A stretch of DNA of 51,448 nucleotides from Oscillospiraceae bacterium (GTDB lineage: Bacteria; Bacillota; Clostridia; TANB77; CAG-508), in contig WRFS01000013.1 of the NCBI GenBank assembly GCA_009778695.1, positions 1-51,448 on the forward strand. The letters run 5' to 3'. Position numbers and translations under genes: made by a program. Below, piece by piece: positions 9,507 to 17,530 of this stretch. Below the pieces are notes generated by a model. That model was not told where the DNA came from. It did not search any database and was given only the letters and a program-made list of their open reading frames with translations. Each line of letters opens with the position of its first letter. Position 1 is the first letter of the stretch.

Positions 9507-10241
9507 TTATTTTTCTATTTTGTTTATAATAGTATAAATAATAGTTTGAGTTTTAGGTTTCACATCATCTTGTAGTTTAAAATATTGTTTTAATATCTCC
9601 TTTTCGCATTGATAATACATAGAAGTAGTAGATTTATTAATATTCCACTTTATATTATGTATTGTGGTGTTATATTTCGTTGCTATTGTGGGATATATTT
9701 CTTTTTCTAAATTGCTAATATAATGTTCATTACCATACTTTCTCATAACGAAATATATACTTTCAATTAAATATTTAGTGCCATTATAAGATAAGTCATA
9801 CCCTAAGTGTTGAACCTCATGTGTTATTTTATTTTTTATAATCTTATAATCAGTATGGTTATGTTTGTCATGCACAAAATTGTTAATTTTATTAGTAATT
9901 TCAAAAAGTTCAATTGGTTTTATTACATAAGAATATAACATATCATTATCTTTTATTTTGAAAACTGTATCAAGTTTGCTAGAGATAACTATAACAGATT
10001 CGTGATATTTCTTTTTCTTACTTTCTGATAATAAGTTTAATACTTCTATGCCAGAGTATTTTGGTAGTTTTAAATCTAATAAGACTAAATCTATATTATC
10101 TTCAGTGTTTAATAAATTAAGTGTTTCTTCTCCATCAGTAGAAATATTATATACTTTTGCCGATGTATTTATGCGGTTAACAGCCGTAATTAATGTTTTA
10201 GTATATGAGATATTATTTTCAGCAATTAATACGTTTATCAT
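9507..10241 (-). CDS. Spo0A-like response regulator with an altered acidic pocket
   Basis: Residues 1-115 form a receiver domain with the phosphoacceptor Asp in LVLLDLKLP (about 57) and the conserved Lys in VIKPIE. The acidic pair that normally binds Mg is reduced: the first strand ends IAENN instead of IDDN. Residues 140-225 match the Spo0A C-terminal DNA-binding domain (EVQHLGYDLSYNGTKYL, then YPTIATKYNTTIHNIKWNI). The gene stands alone with no kinase beside it. It is too divergent to be the master regulator Spo0A. It is probably a paralogue controlling accessory genes, possibly with little dependence on phosphorylation. Confidence 0.8.
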   Translation of the reverse strand: MINVLIAENNISYTKTLITAVNRINTSAKVYNISTDGEETLNLLNTEDNIDLVLLDLKLPKYSGIEVLNLLSESKKKKYHESVIVISSKLDTVFKIKDNDMLYSYVIKPIELFEITNKINNFVHDKHNHTDYKIIKNKITHEVQHLGYDLSYNGTKYLIESIYFVMRKYGNEHYISNLEKEIYPTIATKYNTTIHNIKWNINKSTTSMYYQCEKEILKQYFKLQDDVKPKTQTIIYTIINKIEK

Positions 10242-10584
10242 TTATTTGTACCTTATAACCCTTCGATTAAATATTTTATATAATAATTATTATATAAAAC
10301 ATTGGTCTGCCCCAAATTTTTGGACCAACTTCATTGATAGTTTATGACCGAAAATCGGTAGTTTAATTCTTAAATCTACTAATTGCATTTTAAACCTTAA
10401 TTTTCAAAATGTCAAGGGCGGTGTAACCGTTTATTTACCAAATTTTTAAATAAAAAAACAGGGATAAGCCCTGGCAATCGCCAATTTTTATCCCATTTTC
10501 CATAATAGGTAGCAATTCATACATCCCATCCGCCTACCAATTCCACACCTACCCAGGTAGGGGTGGGATTGGTAAGGTGGGGGA
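10242..10584. other. Intergenic region with terminator and gene remnants
   Basis: No intact gene. TTGGTC/GGACCAA near 10302-10326 form an inverted pair that may be the edge of a lost insertion sequence. At 10545-10570 the minus strand reads TNPTPTWV, a scrap resembling the M15-like hydrolase. A terminator for the Fic operon lies between them. Confidence 0.4.
10455..10496 (-). terminator. Terminator of the antitoxin-Fic operon
   Basis: On the minus strand GGGATAA (10494-10488) pairs with TTATCCC (10467-10461), and the loop contains further pairing. TGTTTTTTTATTT follows. It lies about 90 bases after the fic stop. Confidence 0.55.
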
Positions 10585-11269
10585 TTATTTTAGCAAGTTT
10601 AACATTGTAGTTTTTAAGTTTTTGTCGAGTATATATGTTTTTATATTTTTAATTTGTTCTTCTTTTGAAAGTGGCATTGAATATTTTTTAAACATTTCCA
10701 TGAATTTATCATAATTTCCATTGATACTGTCATGGCTTGCAATTATCATAGTTTCACCAGAAATATAAGAAAAGTCTAATTCTATACCATTTATTTTTGC
10801 TATTATTTCTATAAACTCTCTTTGAGTTCTACCATTTCCGCTCTCTAAAAGGATGTAGAGCATTTATATCTGCAAATAATTCAACCAACGCCGTTATTTT
10901 TTCATCGTAGGTTTTGTTTAAAAAATAATTTTCTTTTTTGAATTTTGAGAAGACATCTTCAGCATAGCCATCTATGTACTGTGCTAAGCAAAACAAATCC
11001 TGCTTAGCAATATTACAAGTTCTAGGTTGTCCTGCCCAATTGTAAATATCTTGAAATAAATGTTTATGTATTTCTTTTAAATGTGCAAAGGCAAAATTTC
11101 CTTTAATGGGTGTGATTTCTAAAATTAGTGTACGAACTGTTACATATTCTCTTTCTGCATTGAATAGTTCTGTTTCATCATGTATGTCTAGTTTATTTAT
11201 GAGAACAGTTGAATCAGGGTAACAATAATTCGCTGTTCTTTCATAAGAATAGTCATATTTATTGCTCAT
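10585..11269 (-). CDS. Fic toxin (class I), read through a CGG +1 site
   Basis: Fic proteins transfer AMP from ATP to target hydroxyls. The frame starting at 11269 runs to HPFRE and then meets CGG (10840-10838). Skipping its C restores GNGRTQR, giving the complete motif HPFREGNGRTQR and a normal helical C-terminus. The total is 227 residues with one skip. Read literally, the protein would stop three codons after losing the ATP-binding loop. The extra C sits exactly before the invariant Gly. The start overlaps the antitoxin gene by 11 bases. Under ordinary decoding this is a pseudogene; given the same lesion in nine other genes, I infer it is functional. Confidence 0.75.
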
Positions 11270-11438
11270 GTTTAACCTTATATTTTTTATTAAGTTTTTC
11301 GATTTCTTTTTCTGGTGTTGTTACCCCTAACAAACAATTACGAACCATTTGTTTTAATTCATCTGTAAGTGGCATACCTTCTATTGCCATTGTGTTATCT
11401 ATTTTTTTAACTTTTTTTTCAATTTCTAATTCACTCAT
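11259..11438 (-). CDS. VbhA/FicA-type antitoxin of the class I Fic toxin
   Basis: This 59-residue protein begins MSELEIEKKVKK and carries TMAIEG at residues 17-22. That matches the inhibitory-helix consensus (S/T)xxxE(G/N), whose Glu occupies the ATP gamma-phosphate site of Fic proteins. The rest (LTDELKQMV, then TPEKEIEKLNKKY) fits the three-helix VbhA fold. AGAGGTGG lies just upstream. It precedes and overlaps fic, the usual order for class I antitoxin-Fic operons. Confidence 0.75.
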   Translation of the reverse strand: MSELEIEKKVKKIDNTMAIEGMPLTDELKQMVRNCLLGVTTPEKEIEKLNKKYKVKHEQ

Positions 11439-11459
11439 TTTAAAACCACCTCTTACTTA

Positions 11460-12191
11460 TTATTTCAAAAACCTATTAATTAATTCTTTATATTGGTCTT
11501 GTGCATTTAAGCAAGTATCTATTAAATAGCCTTTTTCTCCATTGCTTTGATATTCTTTTAGTCCTCTGTAATAAAACATTTTGTCTTTGTCTAATATAAT
11601 AAATGGAATAATATTATTTTTCAAGCATTCTTTAAACATGATGATACGACCAACTCTGCCATTTCCATCTTGGAAAGGATGTGTTTTTTCAAATTCTGAA
11701 TGAAATTTTATTATATCTTCAAAACCAACTGTTTCTAATGAATTATACCATGCTAGTAGTTTTTGCATGTCATTTGAAACGTTTTCTGGCTTAGATGTGG
11801 ACATTCCGCCTATTTCATTTGGCAGGGTTTTATATTCTCCAACTTTAAACCAGGCTTTTCTTTCATCAGAAGTTCCAGTTTTTAGTATTTTCTGACATTC
11901 TTTTATCATGTTTTCATTAAGTGTTTCGCTTGCAACATCTAGCATATAGTCTACTAACTTAAAGTGAGTACGAGCTTCTATAACATCATCTACGTTTGTA
12001 TTAGGATTATTATCATCGACTAATAAAGTATTTGTTTCGTAGATGTATCTTGTTTGTTCTTCCGTCAACATGCTACCTTCTATATGATTAGAGTTATAAG
12101 CAAATAGTATTTGTGTTGTATGATACAAATTGCCTCGTAACTGCATTTCTTTTTGTTCTTTTAGGACTGCTAAAATATCGTTTTTTTCCAT
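11460..12191 (-). CDS. Class II self-inhibited Fic protein
   Basis: This 243-residue Fic protein has the inhibitory motif in its own N-terminus (SNHIEG, about residues 36-41) and an intact catalytic loop HPFQDGNGRVGR (about 172-183). This is the class II architecture, where the enzyme is held inactive until the helix moves. The ATG at 12191 follows GTGGTGATGA and gives the usual family N-terminus. The longer reading from 12257 would overlap the recombinase gene. It lies directly upstream of an unrelated class I Fic operon on the same strand. It contains no in-frame CGG. The target is unknown. Confidence 0.85.
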   Translation of the reverse strand: MEKNDILAVLKEQKEMQLRGNLYHTTQILFAYNSNHIEGSMLTEEQTRYIYETNTLLVDDNNPNTNVDDVIEARTHFKLVDYMLDVASETLNENMIKECQKILKTGTSDERKAWFKVGEYKTLPNEIGGMSTSKPENVSNDMQKLLAWYNSLETVGFEDIIKFHSEFEKTHPFQDGNGRVGRIIMFKECLKNNIIPFIILDKDKMFYYRGLKEYQSNGEKGYLIDTCLNAQDQYKELINRFLK

Positions 12192-12207
12192 TTCATCACC
12201 ACTAATA

Positions 12208-13567
12208 TTATACCATACTTGACCTAAAATTAAAATGAATTTCGATAGATTTATCAAGATTTATTATGATTTTCTCTATTAGTAAAGCGAGTGTGTTTCT
12301 GTCTATTTCTTCAAACTCAAGAACCTTGTCTATTACCTTTTTAAACTCAATTTTATTGGCGTTTTTAGTTAGTTTTTCTTTATCAACATATTCTTTGCTT
12401 AGCTTCTTTAAGTGATGGAAAATATAGTCTTCAATTAGTTCTTCTGGAATAAGTTGCATTTTGCATAAACCAAGTTCTTTTTTATATCTTTTTGCAGTAG
12501 AGCAACAAGTGTAGAACTTTCCTTTTTTGTGTTGTGGCATGAATGTTATTGGTGCACCACAGTTTCCACAAAACATTAGTCCTGTGAGTAAGTGTTTTTG
12601 CCCTTGTTTAGGCATGTATGACTTCTTTGCAAGTATTGTTTGTACCATGAAAAAGTTTTCCTTGGATATTATAGGTTCGTGGGTGTTCTCTACCTTTATC
12701 CATTGGTTTTGAGGAATATCTATTTGTTTTTTTAATTTGTAATTTATTTTTTTCTTTTTGTTTTGTACGGTATGCCCTATATATGCTTCGTTTTTTAATA
12801 TGAATCTAACACTTTTCTCATTCCAAACACCTTTTAAATATTTTTGAGTGTTACAAATTTTTCGGTATTCTGATGGTGTTGGTATATGTTGCTGCGTTAA
12901 TATATTTGCAATAGATAATAATGATGTACCGGCTTAAATATAAATTAAAAATCTTTTTTACATATTCTGCAGAAATTGGATCTAGTAATAATCGACCTTT
13001 AACTTCTTCATCTTTTATATAACCAAATGGAGCAGTAGTCCCGATAAATTCACCTTTTATTTGTTTTGTTTTTAATGCGGTTCTTACTTTTTTAGAAATA
13101 TCTTTTGCGTACATATCGTTAAAAACTGACTTAAACGGTGCAAATTCATTGGCATATCCATCATCTAAGCTGTCATATCCGTCATTTATAGCGATGAATC
13201 TAATTTTATTTGTAGGAAAATATTTTTCTAAATAATTTCCGGTTTCTATGTAATCTCTACCAAGCCTTGATAAATCTTTAGTAACAACCATATTGATTCT
13301 TTTATTTTCAATGTCGTTAATCATGCGTTTGAAATCTTTTCTGTCAAAAGTTGTTCCGACTTATTCCGTCATCAACGTATGTATCCGTTATTTTAAAGCC
13401 ATTTTCTATACAATATGACGTTAAAAATTCTTTTTGATTTAATATGCTTTCTGAAAACTCATTCTTCTTTTCTTCATCTTCACGAGATAATCTACAATAT
13501 ATTCCGAACTTTATATATGTTTGAATTAGCTTCTGTTTCATTTAAGTGATTATATCCGAGTATTCAT
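12208..13567 (-). CDS. Large serine recombinase with four CGG +1 sites
   Basis: Site-specific recombinase of the large serine type. The order is a short leader, resolvase domain with catalytic Ser in GIYCRLSRED, DGISGTTFDR, DLSRLGRD, a recombinase domain, and a zinc ribbon (FCGNCGAP, later YTCCSTAKRYKKELGLC). The frame is broken only at CGG codons, at 13558, 13506, 13358 and 12931. Skipping the C each time gives one uninterrupted 451-residue protein. The best ribosome binding site (GAGGAGG) lies before ATG 13567, and only a start there brings the first two CGGs into frame. This yields YKVGIYCRLS, typical of the family. It is probably the integrase of the surrounding accessory segment. Confidence 0.78.
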
Positions 13568-13798
13568 GCATGTGCCTCCTCAAAACCCTTCTAATAGCAA
13601 ATATATGCACAAGACATTCCCACTATTAAACATATACTTACTTAAAAGCTAGTAATATTAATAGTTTTATGATTATTTAAAAATAAATATTTTTTTGTAT
13701 AATTCATTAAAGTGTGTTATAATGATTTATAAAATAATATTTATATCATTGTAAATATGTGATATAATAAAGGAAATTTTATAAAGGAGGCTGGTAAT

Positions 13799-14524
13799 AT
13801 GATTCAAATTCAAAATGTAAGCAAGTCGTATGTAACAGGGAAGAAATCAGTAGATGGCTTGAATTTGGAAATTAAAAATGGAGAGATTTTTGGATTTTTA
13901 GGTCCAAATGGTGCTGGAAAAACAACAACAATTCGCATGATTACTGGAATTTTAAATCCAGATGAAGGGGATATACTGTTAGATGGTAAAAGCATTACTA
14001 AAGATGCTCTAGAGGCAAAACGACAATTTGGTTTTGTACCAGATAGTCCAGATATGTTTTTAAGATTAAAAGGAATTGAGTATTTAAATTTTATTGCGGA
14101 TATGTATGATATACCAAGGGATGTAAGAAGACAAAAAATAGAAGATTTAACAAAAAGATTTGAAATTTATGATGTATTGTCAAATCAAATGCAAAGTTAT
14201 TCGCATGGTATGAGGCAAAAAATAATTATTGCTAGTATGTTAATGAATAATCCAAAAAATTGGATATTGGATGAACCTATGACAGGGTTAGATCCAAAGT
14301 CTTCGTATGACTTAAAAGAACAAATGAGAGAACATGCAAAAAATGGAAATTCTGTATTTTTTTCAACGCATGTGCTAGAAGTTGCAGAAAAATTATGTGA
14401 TAGGGTAGGAATTATTAGTAAGGGGAGATTAGCTTTCGTTGGGACATACGACGAAATGAAATCTAAATTTAAAGAGAATGCATCTTTGGAAGAACTATTC
14501 TTGGAGCTTACTGAACATGAATAA
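13799..14524 (+). CDS. ABC transporter ATP-binding protein
   Basis: This 241-residue ABC ATPase has Walker A GPNGAGKTT (about residues 38-46), a YSHGMRQK signature variant, Walker B NWILDEPMTGLDP and a switch His in STHVLEVAE. It closely resembles ATPases of multidrug or membrane-component exporters. The C-terminus ends with the usual short regulatory helix. AAGGAGG at 13783-13789 supports the start. It overlaps the permease gene by eight bases (ATGAATAA), which indicates a two-gene export system. The substrate cannot be read from sequence. Confidence 0.92.
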   Translation: MIQIQNVSKSYVTGKKSVDGLNLEIKNGEIFGFLGPNGAGKTTTIRMITGILNPDEGDILLDGKSITKDALEAKRQFGFVPDSPDMFLRLKGIEYLNFIADMYDIPRDVRRQKIEDLTKRFEIYDVLSNQMQSYSHGMRQKIIIASMLMNNPKNWILDEPMTGLDPKSSYDLKEQMREHAKNGNSVFFSTHVLEVAEKLCDRVGIISKGRLAFVGTYDEMKSKFKENASLEELFLELTEHE

Positions 14525-16151
14525 AGTATTTTCACAAGTTAAAATATTTTTAAGGAATTCCTACCAATTCAATTACAATAGAAAAAACCCTAATTCTACA
14601 GGAAGAAAAATAGTTACTCCCATTATTATTTTTGTTATAGCGGCTTATATAATGTTTATATTGAGTTTTCTTAGTTATAAGATGATTAACATGTTATTAC
14701 CTCTAAATCAAGCCGCATTGTTTTTAGGCGTATTTTTATTAGTCATTGCACTTTTTATAATAATTCAAACGGTCTTTTCTGCTTTAAATATTTTCTACTT
14801 TTCAAAGGATATTACATATATTTTGCCACTCCCAATCAAACCATGGCAAATTGTAACAGCAAAGTTGATTACATTAATTATTACAGAATATGTCACGGAA
14901 TTTATTATTGCAATTGCCCCTATTGTTGTATATGGCGTGCTTACTTCTGCTGGAGCTTTGTTTTACGTATATAGCGTTCTTGTACTTTTAATGTTTCCAA
15001 TATTCCCTGCAATAATTGCATGTTTGCTTATTATGCTGTTGATGGTATTTGGTAAATTTGCAAGAAATAAAGATATGTTCCAAGTAGTAATAGGTATTGT
15101 AGCAATTGGTCTTGTTATGGGAATGCAAATTATTATTCAAAATAATATTAGTTTAGATCCAGCAGATTTTTTAAAAATGCTACAAAGTGCAAATGGATTA
15201 GTAAGTGCAATTGGGCAATATTTTATTACAATTATGCCAGCAGTTAATATGCTTACGGGAGTAAATGTAGCAGTTTCATTTTTAGAATTATTTGCAATTA
15301 CTGTAGGTTCTGCTATTATATATATTGCACTTAGTCAAAAACTTTATTTTATAGGTGCTGTAGGAAATGCAACGGGTGGCAGCGGTAAAGCTACTAAAAT
15401 TGATGAAAATAAAGCAATTCGAAGTAAAAAAATATCTTATTCTTATATAATGAAAGAAATAAAATCGTTATATAGAACTCCAATTTATTTTATGCAATGT
15501 GTTCTTCCAATTTTCTTGATACCAGTGATATTTGGAGTTATGTTTGGAGTACTTCACAGAAAAGCAATTACGGGATTAGAAGGACTTGATACTAGTACAC
15601 TTTTATTTTCATTAATTGTACTTAGTATGATACAGTTCTTATTTGCTATTAGTGCTACATCTGTTACAGCAGTTTCAAGAGAAGGCTCAAATGCAGCGTT
15701 TACAAAGTATATTCCATTAAGCTACTATAAACAGTTTAGGTATAAAGTAGTACCAGGACTTATTATAAGCATTGTTTCTATTATTATTGGAATAGTGTTT
15801 GCTAGCTTTTTAGTGGGAGCGATGGGGTTTATGCAAATTGTGTTAATTATATTAATTTCGTTAGCCCTTGCTTTTCTTCAAAATTATTTAATGCTGATTG
15901 TGGATTTAAAGCATCCAAAGCTTTTGTGGGATAGTGAGTATGCTGTAGTAAAGCAAAATTTCAACATGATTTTTGAATTTGTCTTTTTGTTTATTGCAGG
16001 TGGTATTTTATGGGGACTTTGGTGGCTTTTCCAAAATGCAAATCAATATTTGTTGCTTAGCGTAATCTTTGTGGTGTTTGTTATCGCCTTTGTGGCTGTG
16101 GATAGATATGTGAAACGTAATCAAGTGAAATTGTTTGAAAAAATTATGTAA
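14517..16151 (+). CDS. ABC transporter permease
   Basis: The protein has 544 residues with about 12 hydrophobic segments, several containing internal charges typical of ABC-2-like exporter permeases. ATG 14517 sits inside the end of the ATPase gene and follows GGAG. Overlap and coupling make the pair one transporter. Similar large two-module permeases occur with bacitracin/lantibiotic-type or unknown-substrate exporters in clostridia; no closer assignment is possible. It contains no in-frame CGG. Confidence 0.85.
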   Translation: MNKVFSQVKIFLRNSYQFNYNRKNPNSTGRKIVTPIIIFVIAAYIMFILSFLSYKMINMLLPLNQAALFLGVFLLVIALFIIIQTVFSALNIFYFSKDITYILPLPIKPWQIVTAKLITLIITEYVTEFIIAIAPIVVYGVLTSAGALFYVYSVLVLLMFPIFPAIIACLLIMLLMVFGKFARNKDMFQVVIGIVAIGLVMGMQIIIQNNISLDPADFLKMLQSANGLVSAIGQYFITIMPAVNMLTGVNVAVSFLELFAITVGSAIIYIALSQKLYFIGAVGNATGGSGKATKIDENKAIRSKKISYSYIMKEIKSLYRTPIYFMQCVLPIFLIPVIFGVMFGVLHRKAITGLEGLDTSTLLFSLIVLSMIQFLFAISATSVTAVSREGSNAAFTKYIPLSYYKQFRYKVVPGLIISIVSIIIGIVFASFLVGAMGFMQIVLIILISLALAFLQNYLMLIVDLKHPKLLWDSEYAVVKQNFNMIFEFVFLFIAGGILWGLWWLFQNANQYLLLSVIFVVFVIAFVAVDRYVKRNQVKLFEKIM

Positions 16152-16181
16152 GAAGGTTTTGTTATTTAGGAGGTGGTTTAG

Positions 16182-16316
16182 ATGCCAAAAGCAGTTCTTA
16201 TAATAGGCATAACAGTTATTATAATTGCAATAGTATGGCCGCTTAAAGCTTATTTTCAAAATAAGGAAGCTAAAGAAAAGAAAAACAAAGCAGAAAATAA
16301 TCAGTCAGATAAATAA
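16182..16316 (+). CDS. 44-residue single-span membrane peptide
   Basis: AGGAGGTGG stands just before the ATG. The product is one hydrophobic helix (residues 4-22) followed by a highly charged Lys/Glu/Asn tail. It starts about 30 bases after the permease stop on the same strand, so it may be a small subunit or regulator of that exporter. No family is recognised. Confidence 0.55.
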   Translation: MPKAVLIIGITVIIIAIVWPLKAYFQNKEAKEKKNKAENNQSDK

Positions 16317-16373
16317 AATAATGAAACTTTTTATTCTAGTTGTTTTGTATTACTAGTTAAGGGGGAAAGTTTA

Positions 16374-16982
16374 ATGAAGAAAATATTAAAAATAATTGGC
16401 ATAGGCTTAATAGAGTTAATAGTATTGTGGTGTATAATATTTATAATTGATTATATAAGGTACAAACATGATTGTAAGCCGATAGTTCAAATAAATGACT
16501 CTCAAGACGGAGATATGCGTGAATATAATGGTTTGGGATATAAGTATATTGAATATTATTTAACTTATGGTAGGGTAACATTTTTAGTTCCTTTATGGGA
16601 AAAGGAAGGAGAATGGATAAAACCAGCAAGTATAGGAAATATAACAAATTATAATCCGACAGCTGCTATGAGCTTGGGAGGAGAGGCATTAGAAAATTAT
16701 TATATAACAACAGCTCATGAATGTTTAGACGTCATACAAAAAGGTGACACAAATCCAAATAATGCAACTGTTACATATTCAAAAACAGAGGATGGATATA
16801 AATATGTTGATTTCAACGGAGAAACAGTATTTAATGAAAATATAAAAAATGAAGCTATTGTTGAATTTACAATGGATGTAGATTATATGCCTCAACCGTA
16901 CCCAATACGAGTTGTATTTAATGCAGATACAAGGGAAATATTAGGGTTTGAATATGTTGAAAATAGAGGACCTTTGGACTGA
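16374..16982 (+). CDS. Exported or membrane-anchored protein, function unknown
   Basis: A 202-residue protein with one N-terminal hydrophobic segment (about residues 5-24) and a soluble domain. Recognisable stretches are YNGLGYKYIEYY and TVTYSKTEDGYKYVDFNGE. These resemble small exported proteins encoded near sensor or immunity systems in clostridia, but no name can be given. GGGGGAAAG precedes the ATG. The end of the gene lies next to another scrap of the M15-like hydrolase. Confidence 0.6.
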   Translation: MKKILKIIGIGLIELIVLWCIIFIIDYIRYKHDCKPIVQINDSQDGDMREYNGLGYKYIEYYLTYGRVTFLVPLWEKEGEWIKPASIGNITNYNPTAAMSLGGEALENYYITTAHECLDVIQKGDTNPNNATVTYSKTEDGYKYVDFNGETVFNENIKNEAIVEFTMDVDYMPQPYPIRVVFNADTREILGFEYVENRGPLD

Positions 16983-17019
16983 TTTCACACAATAAATTGT
17001 TTTTCACATATCTTAATAA

Positions 17020-17109
17020 AGGAGATCCTCCTGACCTACAAGCATGAACATCACTACGATTATCGAAGTATACCAAGGTAGGGGTGATATGGTAAAATTC
17101 AAAAATCAC
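17020..17109 (-). pseudogene. Fragment of an M15-like hydrolase gene
   Basis: The minus strand encodes HITPTLVYFDNRSDVHACRSGGSPLL. This matches AYLTPTWVHFDNRSGIPACRTGGYPLL of the fragment at 5870-6289, with His replaced by Tyr at the third zinc-ligand position. No start, no catalytic part and no PG-binding part are present. It is the third remnant of this gene in the block. Confidence 0.6.
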
Positions 17110-17158
17110 TTGTAAAAAAATAATAAGAATGATAAAATTAAAAAAAGGCTGAAAGCAA

Positions 17159-17530
17159 ATGAAAGAATCTATATTGGTAAAAATAAAAAAAATTTTTAAA
17201 TCTTTATTTAGTAATAAAAACTTAACATTGTCAAAAGCAAAAATGAATCAGCCATCTGATGGCTTTGTTAGCTTGAAAACAAATGATAAGGAATTTATTA
17301 AAACTATAAAAACACAACATGATGAAAATAAAGTTAGATTATTAAATTTGCAGAATAAATTTAGTAATGGAGAAATTAAAGAAGAGGACATTTCAGAAGA
17401 AGACGCTAATTTGTTAAGAGAAATGTATGAACAGCAAATAGAAGACTTAAAAGAAGAGGTGTCAAAATATAAAGAGGAAATTTTTAAAATGTGGGAACAA
17501 AAAGGGCACATAGGAGCAAATAATGGGTGA
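17159..17530 (+). CDS. Small coiled-coil protein upstream of the helicase
   Basis: 123 residues. The N-terminus is basic. The C-terminal half is a predicted coiled coil rich in Glu and Lys (DANLLREMYEQQIEDLKEE onward), ending MWEQKGHIGANNG. It overlaps the helicase start by eight bases and is therefore probably its partner. No known domain is seen. Confidence 0.6.
   Translation: MKESILVKIKKIFKSLFSNKNLTLSKAKMNQPSDGFVSLKTNDKEFIKTIKTQHDENKVRLLNLQNKFSNGEIKEEDISEEDANLLREMYEQQIEDLKEEVSKYKEEIFKMWEQKGHIGANNG

Noticed and set aside
10302-10326. Insertion-sequence end
   Set aside because: Only a short inverted pair remains, with no transposase or second end; too weak to annotate as an element.
16918-17109. 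A 63-residue minus-strand gene
   Set aside because: It joins a hydrolase remnant to the antisense of the preceding gene; only 17020-17109 has coding similarity.
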